DNA from: Kiritimatiellia bacterium
GTDB lineage: Bacteria > Verrucomicrobiota > Kiritimatiellia > UBA8416 > SLMC01
Reading direction: 5' to 3'
Assembly (NCBI GenBank): GCA_007133745.1
Contig: SLMC01000365.1
Span: 1 to 6,078 of the forward strand
Length of the DNA stretch: 6,078 nucleotides
Shown here: piece by piece, positions 1 to 6,078 of the stretch
How the letters are laid out: each line of letters starts with the position of its first letter
How positions within the stretch are numbered: position 1 is the first letter of the stretch
Notes under the pieces: generated by a model
Told to the model about the DNA's origin: nothing
Database searches by the model: none
Seen by the model: the letters and a program-made list of their open reading frames with translations, nothing else
Translations under genes and position numbers: made by a program

Positions 1-602
1 AAAACCCGGCGACCTATGGCGTCTGCGGACAAAAACGAACTGTATTCGTCAATATGACCAACAGAAAGCCATTTGGCCGGAGCATCGAAACTGTGCTGGT
101 TGACTTGCAATTCCTGGGCCTGAAGGAAACTCTTCAGCCCTGGCGACAATGTGTCGCCCATCGCAATGACACCCAACGGCTGATCGGCGCTCGGCGGCAG
201 CGATTCCAGATTTCCGCCGTAGTCGCCTCCAAAGGCTATTTGATTGCCCGACGAATCCGTCCCCAAATGTGTTCCCAGATGAACAATGCCCACATTTGAA
301 TTCAACAGGTGACTGTAGAGCCAGTCAGCTCGGTCGCGGTTACCATAGGGCAAACGCAGTACGAGATGTTGTTTCGGGCCTCCAGGACGCCGCGTATAGC
401 CAATTTCCGCGTGATCCTGAAACCAATGCTCATGGCCGTGGGGGGCAATATTCATGATTCCCGAATGCCACAAGCCAACATAGCGATTGTCCGGGCCGTG
501 CAAAGGGGCATCTCTCGTAACGTCGTTTACACCCCCCATATCCGCAATGTATAACGCCTGTTCCGTTTCCTGATGAGTTAGGGTTAGCCAGGGGGCCACC
601 CG
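1..602 (-). other. Catalytic PAD_C domain, N-terminal two thirds
   Basis: Residues 1114-1313 begin with RVAPWL. The visible active-site equivalents are D1176 (PAD4 Asp350), H1296 (His471) and D1298 (Asp473). R1202 in GNRDR is the likely match of PAD4 Arg374, which holds the substrate backbone and favours peptidyl-arginine over free arginine. W1173 matches PAD4 Trp347. GGNLES with E1246 matches the GNLEVS segment holding calcium ligand Glu411. The domain is cut by the window edge shortly after SVGHIDEYSSF, before the catalytic Cys. Confidence 0.9.
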
Positions 603-3600
603 CAGCAAGACATGATCCGTACACATGACAGTGCCTGCCGAATCGCGCACTTCCAAACGAAAGCTTATCTCGCCGCTGAATTTTCCATGATCGAAAGTGC
701 CGCCCGGCACTTTCATGCCACGCAAAACCAAGCCTTCTACTCCAAACACGGCATAGCCGTTGTCAATATTCAACTCACTTGCATCGTAGTCGGGGTGATT
801 GGGGTTCGTCCATTTGGAAACATCTCTTTCCATGGCCATGACATCGGCTACATCGGCAGCCCACGGCGCGGGTACGGTATTGGGGTGTTTACAGGACCCC
901 CATATGGCGCTTTCTCCGGCTTGGATTCTTTTGTACAAGTGCATGGCCCGCATGCTTTCCTCTTCGTCTACACACAAGTATACGCTAAAATCAGGAGGCA
1001 ACTCGTCCATCAGACGTATTTTCAGAGGAGCAATGTCTGCTTCGTCAACGTCATTGACAATCGCATAGTGCTCGAAGTCCGGCAATCCATCGTTGCCGAA
1101 ATGAATGGCGTCAGGGACACGGAGACCTGCAAGCATGTTGGTGCCATCCCTGTCAAAGTTCACATTGTAAATCGCGCCGAGAGCGGCTGTCCAAGAATCC
1201 TTGCCGGGATTGTCGGCTACTGGACAGACTATGCCATCTCGATCAGTATCGGCAACGATGTTTGCCATAACAGCCGTCACCCGCACGGCGTCGGCGGCGA
1301 TGAAGCCTTCGCCGGAACCGTAGTCGAGCCGTTCGTCGGGACGGACTTCGAACAGGATGCGTTTGTCGCCGACGGCCAGGCTGTTGGTGACGGCTTCGAG
1401 GTAGAAGGTAAGCGTCCGAACGCCGCCGGTGAATCCGAATTCTTCGGCGCTGTACTCTCCGGGTTCGACGTAATGGCCTCTCTCGCCTTCGGTGTTTTTC
1501 AGCGAGTTCATGTTTCGGGGCTGATTGCCGGGAATGTTCCAGATGCGCAGGGCGTTGGTTGTGGTCAAGGTGTAGCGGTCCTCGACGGGGTCGTAGTGCA
1601 CGGTGGCGGGATCGGAGGCGTCGTAGGCGAGCCGGACGCGGGCGCGTTCGAGGTCTATGGGTTCGGGCAGCTCGAAGACGATGGGAACGAAGCGTTCGTT
1701 GGTGACGATGTTGTCGGCGGGAAAGCCGCCGCCGCGCAGGTTGTAGCCGTCGGCGAAGTCGGGCACGCCGTCTCCGTCCTTGTCGCGATGGTTGACGAAC
1801 AGAATCTTGCCGGGCAGATCGGGCCGGTCCTCGTGGCGGTCCTCCTCGGGTGTGCGGTCGGGCGGATCGAAGCCTTTTTGGTTGAACGTGTCCACGTCCA
1901 CATCCGCGCGAATGACGGTGCAGTGGATGACGTCGATCAGGCGGCATTCGTCGGGATTTGCGCCTGGAAAGCCATGAAGCTCGACCGTAATTAATTCGCC
2001 GCCCAGTGTCGCGGAAGGCTGCAAGCCTTCGAGGAAGAGGTTGGTTGACCCGGGAAAACCGAGCAGTTCGGCCGGAATTTCTCTGTTGAACGGCACGTAA
2101 TGGCCGCCATCCGGCAGTGCGCTTTGAGCGCGCTCGACGGATTGGGGCCGAATCCATATCCGCAGGTTCTCGTTCGAGCCGTAAGGCGCGGCCCCTGGCG
2201 GCGCGCCATTGTATTTAAAGATAACAAACGCGTTGGACCAGACGATCTCGAACTCGGGCGGCGGAATCATCTCGATGACGACGGGCACGAAGATTTCGTT
2301 GTCCACAGGGCCGTAGGGCCGGTTCATGACGTTGTCGGGCGGAAAGCCGGGTCCTCTCAGGTTGTAGCCGTCCTCGTAGCCGGGAATGGCATTGGTGTCG
2401 GATCCGGCCTGATAGTAGTCGTTGACCACGACGTATTTGTGGGCCTGATGCGGCGCCCAGCCCGGACCAATCCATTCGATGTTGTCTTCGATCGGCCAGC
2501 GTTCCGGCCCGCCGAAGGCGGTGGTGTGGTCGCTGTCCACGTCCAGATCGAGTTCGAGGACGGTGAGGGCTATTTCGTCCCGGCAGTCTCCGCCCAGCGC
2601 GGTCAGTTTGAGGGTGATGTCCCGGGCCGTCTGACTTTTCTCTACGCCTTGCACCCACAGGGAGACGGGCAAATCGGCGTTGTCGAACACCCGATCCTGG
2701 AGATGGGCTTGCCATTGCAGGTTGGTATGGATTTCGATCTTGTCGGAGCCGATTCCGTCGAGCAGTTCCACCGAGCCGGGCCAGTCGTGCGGTTTCACTT
2801 GCTGAATGACGATTTGCCGTCGCCAGTAGGGTTCCCGATTGGTCACCGTCGCGCCGTTTTGTTCCGTAACGGCGGTGCGGGGCACGCAGAGGGCCACAAC
2901 CCCGCCTTGCGTCATTTCCAGGGGCTCGTCGGCGTCGTCAATGACGCCGTCGTAGTTGGCGTCCACGTCCAAATCGACTCGGATGACGGTGAGGTTCGTA
3001 TGGACGGCGCAGGTCGTATCGCCGTATCCCGAAGGCGTGAATTCGACGGCTAGGATTTCGGCATGATGCGAAGCGCTGGCGACCAGGCCCGTGACCACGA
3101 CGGTCTGCTCGTTGTCGGATCCGACTATGGCAAGCTTGTTGGTATTGTTGACAGTCCAGAGATATTCGCCCTCCGTCTCCGGCGTCACAACCGCCTTGTA
3201 GGTTTTCGATTTGCCCTGGCAAAGGGTGTCGCCGGGATCGTCTTCCGTCTCGATTTCGAGCTTGAGTACGGTCAGCCTGGCTCGGTAGGGGGAGAGGCCT
3301 ACATTCGAGTCCACGCTGCCGGGATGATGGGGACAGGGTTCGTCCGCTATGGTTCCCAAATACCGCACCAGCACATGCCCCGGCGTTTCGATCAGCACGG
3401 AGTTCGTCCAGCCGCGTACGGCCACCCGCGAGTCGGCCTGGTGCGAACCCAGTTCCCTGGCCAGCGCCTGACTCCAATCCTCCGAGTTCAGAAGCACGGC
3501 GACGGGGTCGGAAGGCGCGATAAAATTGAACACATGCCTCATGGAGGGGCCCTCGCAGACATGCTGGTCGGGATCGATCGCCAGCACGCTGAACTCAAGC

Positions 3601-3941
3601 GGGGCCGGCGCGCAAAAGTACCCAAGCCAAACGGGGTCCGACTCGGACTCGGATTCGGTCGGATCCAGTCCGATCCAGTCGCCGTTGCCGCCCGCCCGCA
3701 AGCCGACATGCACATCAATGGGCCCGCCCTGCGTAACCGTCCACTTCTTTTTCACTTTCGGCGTGAGAGCGGACCCGACCGCCGCCGTCAGGTTCGATTC
3801 CCAACCCTGCCATCCGTCCGCCAGGGCGTCGATCAGCGTATGCCCCGAACAGAATTCGTCCGCCGGAACGTTGGCTCTTCCGCATCCCATGACAAGCACA
3901 AGTAAAACGCAAACACCCGCATACCGCAAGGTCCAATTCAT
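1..3941 (-). CDS. Predicted lipoprotein with PAD_M-like repeats and a C-terminal protein-arginine deiminase domain (3' end beyond window)
   Basis: The frame is open from ATG 3941-3939 to base 1 without a stop (1313 codons visible), so the C-terminus is missing. The product is predicted to convert peptidyl-arginine to peptidyl-citrulline plus ammonia outside the cytoplasm. Order by residue: lipoprotein signal 1-20, unrecognised 21-222, Ig-like 223-322, compact Asp-rich unit 323-464, PAD_M-like units 465-679 and 680-897, PAD middle domain 898-1113, catalytic PAD_C from 1114. WFQDHAEIGY (1173-1182) matches human PAD4 WMQDEMEIGY around Asp350. WLSVGHIDEY (1291-1300) matches WLSVGHVDEF, which carries His471 and Asp473. 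The Asp-to-His spacing is 120 residues here and 121 in PAD4. The nucleophilic Cys (PAD4 Cys645) should lie about 174 residues after H1296, off the left edge, so activity cannot be confirmed. The start is supported by AGGAG 8 bases upstream, an immediate lipoprotein signal, and the ATGA overlap with the preceding gene. Family assignment is strong; substrate is unknown. Confidence 0.93.
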   Translation of the reverse strand, partial: MNWTLRYAGVCVLLVLVMGCGRANVPADEFCSGHTLIDALADGWQGWESNLTAAVGSALTPKVKKKWTVTQGGPIDVHVGLRAGGNGDWIGLDPTESESESDPVWLGYFCAPAPLEFSVLAIDPDQHVCEGPSMRHVFNFIAPSDPVAVLLNSEDWSQALARELGSHQADSRVAVRGWTNSVLIETPGHVLVRYLGTIADEPCPHHPGSVDSNVGLSPYRARLTVLKLEIETEDDPGDTLCQGKSKTYKAVVTPETEGEYLWTVNNTNKLAIVGSDNEQTVVVTGLVASASHHAEILAVEFTPSGYGDTTCAVHTNLTVIRVDLDVDANYDGVIDDADEPLEMTQGGVVALCVPRTAVTEQNGATVTNREPYWRRQIVIQQVKPHDWPGSVELLDGIGSDKIEIHTNLQWQAHLQDRVFDNADLPVSLWVQGVEKSQTARDITLKLTALGGDCRDEIALTVLELDLDVDSDHTTAFGGPERWPIEDNIEWIGPGWAPHQAHKYVVVNDYYQAGSDTNAIPGYEDGYNLRGPGFPPDNVMNRPYGPVDNEIFVPVVIEMIPPPEFEIVWSNAFVIFKYNGAPPGAAPYGSNENLRIWIRPQSVERAQSALPDGGHYVPFNREIPAELLGFPGSTNLFLEGLQPSATLGGELITVELHGFPGANPDECRLIDVIHCTVIRADVDVDTFNQKGFDPPDRTPEEDRHEDRPDLPGKILFVNHRDKDGDGVPDFADGYNLRGGGFPADNIVTNERFVPIVFELPEPIDLERARVRLAYDASDPATVHYDPVEDRYTLTTTNALRIWNIPGNQPRNMNSLKNTEGERGHYVEPGEYSAEEFGFTGGVRTLTFYLEAVTNSLAVGDKRILFEVRPDERLDYGSGEGFIAADAVRVTAVMANIVADTDRDGIVCPVADNPGKDSWTAALGAIYNVNFDRDGTNMLAGLRVPDAIHFGNDGLPDFEHYAIVNDVDEADIAPLKIRLMDELPPDFSVYLCVDEEESMRAMHLYKRIQAGESAIWGSCKHPNTVPAPWAADVADVMAMERDVSKWTNPNHPDYDASELNIDNGYAVFGVEGLVLRGMKVPGGTFDHGKFSGEISFRLEVRDSAGTVMCTDHVLLRVAPWLTLTHQETEQALYIADMGGVNDVTRDAPLHGPDNRYVGLWHSGIMNIAPHGHEHWFQDHAEIGYTRRPGGPKQHLVLRLPYGNRDRADWLYSHLLNSNVGIVHLGTHLGTDSSGNQIAFGGDYGGNLESLPPSADQPLGVIAMGDTLSPGLKSFLQAQELQVNQHSFDAPAKWLSVGHIDEYSSFLSADAIGRRV
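603..1250 (-). other. PAD middle domain (PAD_M-type) of the deiminase
   Basis: Residues 898-1113 start with DTDRDGIV, matching the DADRDGVV of human PAD4. They continue with DSWTAALGAIYNVNFDRDG, comparable to PAD4 ASWTWGPEGQGAILLVNCDRD. FGVEGL (1066-1071) matches PAD4 FFVEGL, and the segment ends in a strand leading into RVAPW (PAD4 RIAPW). In vertebrate PADs this domain is an Ig-like fold that binds structural calcium ions; the Asp motif suggests the same here. The DNA is clearly less GC-rich than the repeats before it. Confidence 0.85.
1251..1904 (-). repeat. Repeat unit C: PAD middle-domain-like, with intact DxDxDG calcium loop
   Basis: Residues 680-897 begin with DVDVDT. They contain DKDGDGVPDFADG (720-732), an Asp-rich calcium loop of the EF-hand or thrombospondin type 3 kind, then YNLRGGGFPADN, FVPIVFELPEP, LRIW, GHYVEPGEY and FYLEAV (846-851). 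Unit B shares these landmarks; DGYN is 207 residues apart in the two. A 15-base identity on the plus strand (1737-1751 and 2358-2372) lies at the DGYNLR segment, but DNA identity is otherwise low, so the duplication is old or under protein-level selection only. Confidence 0.75.
1905..2549 (-). repeat. Repeat unit B: PAD middle-domain-like, about 215 residues
   Basis: Residues 465-679 begin with DLDVDSD. They contain DGYNLRGPGFPPDN (from residue 524), a FVPVVIEMIPPP strand, LRIWI, GGHYVP and LFLEGL (635-640), and close with CTVIRA just before the next Asp motif. The same landmarks recur in unit C in the same order and spacing. The calcium-type loop seen in unit C (DKDGDG) is degenerate here, replaced by a longer YYQAGSDTN-type segment. 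Similarity to the PAD middle domain is by motif order, not by an alignment score. Confidence 0.75.
2550..2975 (-). repeat. Repeat unit A: compact Asp-rich unit related to the PAD middle domain
   Basis: Residues 323-464 start with a DLDVDANYDG motif (323-332) followed by DDADEP, a likely calcium-binding loop. They contain the strand LWVQGV (428-433), which corresponds to the L/F-x-V/L-E-G-L motif in the later units, and end in the LTVLELD strand that leads into unit B. At 142 residues it is about 75 shorter than units B and C: the gap from the Asp motif to the VQG motif is 105 residues against about 168. It may be a shortened copy or a simpler ancestor of the unit. Confidence 0.6.
2976..3275 (-). 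other. Ig-like beta domain in the deiminase protein
   Basis: Residues 223-322 show the pattern of a bacterial Ig-like fold: an opening strand (LTVLKLEIE), an YLWTVNN strand with a central Trp, an alternating strand ending QTVVVTGL, and a closing strand (LTVIRVD). Two Cys residues (in DTLCQGK and DTTCAVH) flank the core and could pair. The domain runs directly into the first DLDVD motif. Such domains usually act as spacers on surface proteins. Confidence 0.55.
3276..3881 (-). other. N-terminal extracellular region of the deiminase protein, unrecognised
   Basis: Residues 21-222 follow the lipobox and match no family I recognise. The first part contains a basic patch (KVKKKW) and an acidic, serine-rich run at residues 96-102 (ESESESD). 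The rest alternates hydrophobic and polar residues in a beta-like way and has several Cys residues, which could form disulfides after export. A spacer or ligand-binding role is a guess only. Confidence 0.5.
3882..3941 (-). other. Lipoprotein signal peptide and lipobox of the deiminase protein
   Basis: Residues 1-20 read as a short N-region (MNWTLR), a hydrophobic core (residues 8-18) and Val-Met-Gly-Cys, with the candidate lipidated cysteine at residue 20. This is the form of a signal peptidase II site. It predicts export and membrane anchoring, so the deiminase and its repeats would sit in the periplasm or on the cell surface. The N-region has only one Arg and the -3 residue is Val rather than the more usual Leu, so cleavage by signal peptidase I instead is possible but less likely. 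Confidence 0.8.
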
Positions 3942-6078
3942 GGCTCGATCTCCTGTGTTGCCGGGACACCGCCCGGCGCGTTTTCCGTTTCGTTATCGTC
4001 TTTCGGCAAGCGCGAGAAATTTTCGAATTGAAGCGTGTACAGACCGTAACGGCCCGAGAACGCGTGCAGTTTCGAGGCGAACCCGAGCGGCGAACCGTGC
4101 TGATGGTAGCCCAGCGGCGCGCGCCAGTCCGGGTCCGAGACGATGTCGGCCGCGTAGTAGAGCATGAAGTCGGAGAACAGGCGGCGGGCGAAGTCGCGGT
4201 CGCGGCGTCGGCCGAAGACGCGATGCAGGTACGCGTAGCCGTCGGCGAAGAGCAAGTTGTAATGGAGGGTCGCGCCGTACGCGATGCGCGTATCGAGCGA
4301 GGGGTTGTAGTCCCAGTCCGTTCGCCACAGCAACGGATAGTACACGCCGCCGCGCCGGACGCCGCGCAGCGTGCCTTTGCGCCGCTGCCAGTCGAGAACG
4401 CGACGCACAAATTCGGCGACATCCGCACGCACCGTATGATGATGCAGACGGATGACGGGCTCGATCATGTAGGCGACCTGCTGGGCGTCCTGCCGGCCTT
4501 CAGGCAGGATATGGCCGACGCCGCCGTTTTCCTGTTCCATGGCCAGGAGCGATTTGTCGAAGATTTCGTTGGCCCATTCGAGGTATTCGGGCTTGCCGGT
4601 ATATTCGTGGAGGGCGAGCCAGTTCTCGATGGCCCAGGCGGGCGTGCGGAATTCGCGCCAGGGCAGGGTTTCCTTATCGTGCAGCTTGTGCTGGTTGTAG
4701 AAGAAGCGGCGGTAGGCGCGTCCGTTCTGTTCGGCGGCGTCGAGGCTGCGCGGATCGCCGGTCAACGCCCAGTGCAGGAGCAGGCCTCGGTTCCAGGTGT
4801 GGCTGGGTCTGGCGTTGGTTTCCCAGTGGAGGTTGCGCCCGCGTATAGGTTCCTGACGCGACAGATGCCCGTGTTCTCCTTTCTCGAAACGCTGGAAACC
4901 GCCGAGCCAGGTGGCCGTGTTCTCGACATGATATTGGTCGATGTCGTAGCGGTGCCTGATCATGACTTCGGCTACATCCAGGAATTCGCGGTCGCCCAGG
5001 CGCAGACCATGGATCAGCATCGCGTAGGGCCAGTCGTAGTGGAGCGAACAGTAGCCGTGACTCCAGACCAGATCGCCGTAGTTCATCCAGCCGGCGAAGA
5101 CGTCCGGATGCCGCTCCCACAGGCTGGGGATCGAGATGCGCCCCCATAGGTCCGCCCGCTCCAGAATTTTCTCTCGGCTCGTTTCCCGGTTCCAAAGCGA
5201 GTCAAGCATTCGCAGTTTCATGACTTCTTCCGGCTTTGCGCCTGCCTTGTCCCCCGCCTCGGCCACGACCTTGGCGCGCTGCAAGCGGTCGTAGCGTTTC
5301 GCAGCCTCGGCGAACTGGCTGTCTTCGTGTTCCAGGCCGCCCTCCGCCAGGGGCAGCACGGCGCCGGTGTCCCGATACCAGGCCGTCGCGGCTGTCGCGA
5401 GCAATGGCGCGTTCAAGCGCTTTTCCTGGCAGTCTGAACCCGCATCCGGTCCGAATGTCAGTTGCGAGGACCAGGTCTTGCGACGACCGCCCTCGAACTG
5501 GTAGGTTCCCGAGGCAAACGCCTCCTCGGTTCGCGGCCAGTAGCCGCCTTCCGGCAGCATGGCGTACGAGAGCCGTACCTTCCCAAAATCCGAATCGGCG
5601 GCGACCGAAAAGCCGCCCGGATGATTTTCGACGAACCGATACGCGCTCAACGCGAGAGCCGGAACGCCGTTCGCCATCGCAACCGCGCGACCGGGGCCGC
5701 GCCCCCGTTTCCCGTCTATCGAGTCGTCAGTGTTCCAGACCCGGTAATGTCCAAGCCGATTATGACGCCAGTCGATGGCCTGTTCGTGAGGCGGCGCTTC
5801 GGACAGAGCGTAGCCGTGGTTCGTGTGGCGCCGGACATCCCGATAGGGCTGTCTGAACCATTGACTGTATGCGACAGATTGCCCCCCGTTCAGTGTCGCG
5901 GAACGGTCGCTCAACACGATACCCGCACGGCCGTCCGATACAACGACGGACGGCACATCCAGTTGGAGCGAGCGAATGTAGAGCCATTGCCGCGGACGGC
6001 GCCGACGGCGCTGGCTTTCGTTGCGGTAGCCGTACCAGCCGTCGTTACGCAGGGTGAAGTCGAGTCCGAGCCAGGGCT
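3938..6078 (-). CDS. Large beta-sandwich plus alpha/alpha-toroid protein, probably polysaccharide-active (PcRGLX/YetA-like), 5' end beyond window
   Basis: The frame is open from base 6076 to the TGA at 3940-3938 (712 residues visible). No stop lies upstream, so the start is outside the window; the GTG at 5956 is internal because in-frame protein-like sequence (PWLGLDFTLRNDGWYGYRNE) precedes it. Visible residues 1 to about 215 are rich in beta-type patterns and end in a GGRRKTW segment (196-202). From about residue 270 the sequence turns helical and aromatic, with HYDWPY (346-351), RHRYDIDQYH (374-383), PSHTW (424-428) and alternating helices, as expected of an alpha/alpha toroid. This layout fits the exo-rhamnogalacturonan lyase (PcRGLX/YetA-like) group, which cleaves rhamnogalacturonan backbones. 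I did not identify catalytic residues with certainty, so another toroid-type glycosidase or lyase remains possible. It overlaps the deiminase gene by 4 bases and precedes it, so the two are probably one operon. An Arg-rich run (visible residues 23-29) near the edge is unusual. Confidence 0.75.
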   Translation of the reverse strand, partial: PWLGLDFTLRNDGWYGYRNESQRRRRRPRQWLYIRSLQLDVPSVVVSDGRAGIVLSDRSATLNGGQSVAYSQWFRQPYRDVRRHTNHGYALSEAPPHEQAIDWRHNRLGHYRVWNTDDSIDGKRGRGPGRAVAMANGVPALALSAYRFVENHPGGFSVAADSDFGKVRLSYAMLPEGGYWPRTEEAFASGTYQFEGGRRKTWSSQLTFGPDAGSDCQEKRLNAPLLATAATAWYRDTGAVLPLAEGGLEHEDSQFAEAAKRYDRLQRAKVVAEAGDKAGAKPEEVMKLRMLDSLWNRETSREKILERADLWGRISIPSLWERHPDVFAGWMNYGDLVWSHGYCSLHYDWPYAMLIHGLRLGDREFLDVAEVMIRHRYDIDQYHVENTATWLGGFQRFEKGEHGHLSRQEPIRGRNLHWETNARPSHTWNRGLLLHWALTGDPRSLDAAEQNGRAYRRFFYNQHKLHDKETLPWREFRTPAWAIENWLALHEYTGKPEYLEWANEIFDKSLLAMEQENGGVGHILPEGRQDAQQVAYMIEPVIRLHHHTVRADVAEFVRRVLDWQRRKGTLRGVRRGGVYYPLLWRTDWDYNPSLDTRIAYGATLHYNLLFADGYAYLHRVFGRRRDRDFARRLFSDFMLYYAADIVSDPDWRAPLGYHQHGSPLGFASKLHAFSGRYGLYTLQFENFSRLPKDDNETENAPGGVPATQEIEP
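3950..3954 (-). promoter_or_regulatory. Ribosome binding site for the deiminase gene
   Basis: AGGAG on the minus strand lies 8 bases before the ATG at 3941. It sits inside the last codons of the preceding gene, whose TGA stop overlaps the ATG as ATGA. This supports the chosen start and suggests that ribosomes finishing the upstream gene re-initiate here (translational coupling). Confidence 0.75.

Noticed and set aside
612..1994. Plus-strand open frame of 460 codons
   Set aside because: It lies wholly antisense to the deiminase gene, whose frame gives recognisable PAD motifs and repeat landmarks. The plus-strand product is dominated by Val, Gly and Asp in the way reverse frames of GC-rich genes are, and shows no domain.
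1243..2157. Minus-strand open frame of 304 codons rich in Arg
   Set aside because: It is in a shifted frame over repeat unit C. The product is a low-complexity Arg/Pro/Ser string, as expected from out-of-frame reading of GC-rich coding DNA.
1737..2372. Direct DNA repeat (15 identical bases at 1737-1751 and 2358-2372)
   Set aside because: It is explained by the shared DGYNLR segment of repeat units B and C and is not evidence of a mobile element or recombination site.
2100..3053. Plus-strand open frame of 317 codons
   Set aside because: It is antisense to repeat units A and B, has no recognisable domain, no ribosome binding site that stands out, and a composition typical of a mirror frame.
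4028..5149. Plus-strand open frame of 373 codons
   Set aside because: It is antisense to the toroid protein, which has well-formed aromatic and helical motifs on the minus strand; the plus-strand translation is a Val/Ala/Arg-rich shadow.
5954..5956. GTG at 5956 as the start of the toroid protein
   Set aside because: The frame stays open to the window edge and the 40 codons upstream read as ordinary protein sequence, so the true start lies beyond base 6078.

Overview
The window is coding from edge to edge on the minus strand. It holds two large genes that overlap by 4 bases (ATGA, 3938-3941), and each runs off one end of the window. Reading in the direction of transcription (right to left), the first is a protein of at least 712 residues, with a beta-rich first part and an alpha/alpha-toroid-like second part. 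It most resembles the exo-rhamnogalacturonan lyase (PcRGLX/YetA-like, PL26-type) group of polysaccharide-active proteins. The second is a predicted lipoprotein with at least 1313 residues visible. Its C-terminal part is clearly a protein-arginine deiminase (PAD) of the vertebrate PADI type, not the unrelated Porphyromonas type.

Layout of the deiminase gene: a signal peptide with lipobox (3882-3941); an unrecognised extracellular stretch (3276-3881); an Ig-like beta domain (2976-3275); a compact Asp-rich unit (2550-2975); two units of about 215 residues (1905-2549 and 1251-1904) that resemble each other and the PAD middle domain; the PAD middle domain itself (603-1250); and the first two thirds of the catalytic PAD_C domain (1-602). 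The catalytic Asp (D1176) and the His/Asp pair (H1296, D1298) are visible. The nucleophilic Cys would lie roughly 520 bases beyond the left edge. A full-length protein of about 1500 residues is inferred, against about 660 for vertebrate PADs.

The DNA is GC-rich (about 60-68% in sampled rows) except for the PAD_M plus PAD_C part, which drops to about 43-53%. This suggests that the enzymatic module and the repeat array have different histories. No RNA genes, mobile elements, CRISPR arrays, promoters or terminators are visible, and there is no intergenic space. The organism is probably an uncultured, GC-rich Gram-negative bacterium of the Planctomycetota, Verrucomicrobiota, Lentisphaerota or Hydrogenedentota kind. 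This rests on the large multi-domain secreted lipoprotein, the Asp-rich repeats and the toroid-type polysaccharide protein, so it is a low-confidence guess.

The overlap implies co-transcription and translational coupling. A plausible but unproven reading is that a secreted polysaccharide-active enzyme and a surface-anchored, calcium-dependent peptidyl-arginine deiminase act on the same extracellular target, such as a glycoprotein, host matrix or biofilm polymer.
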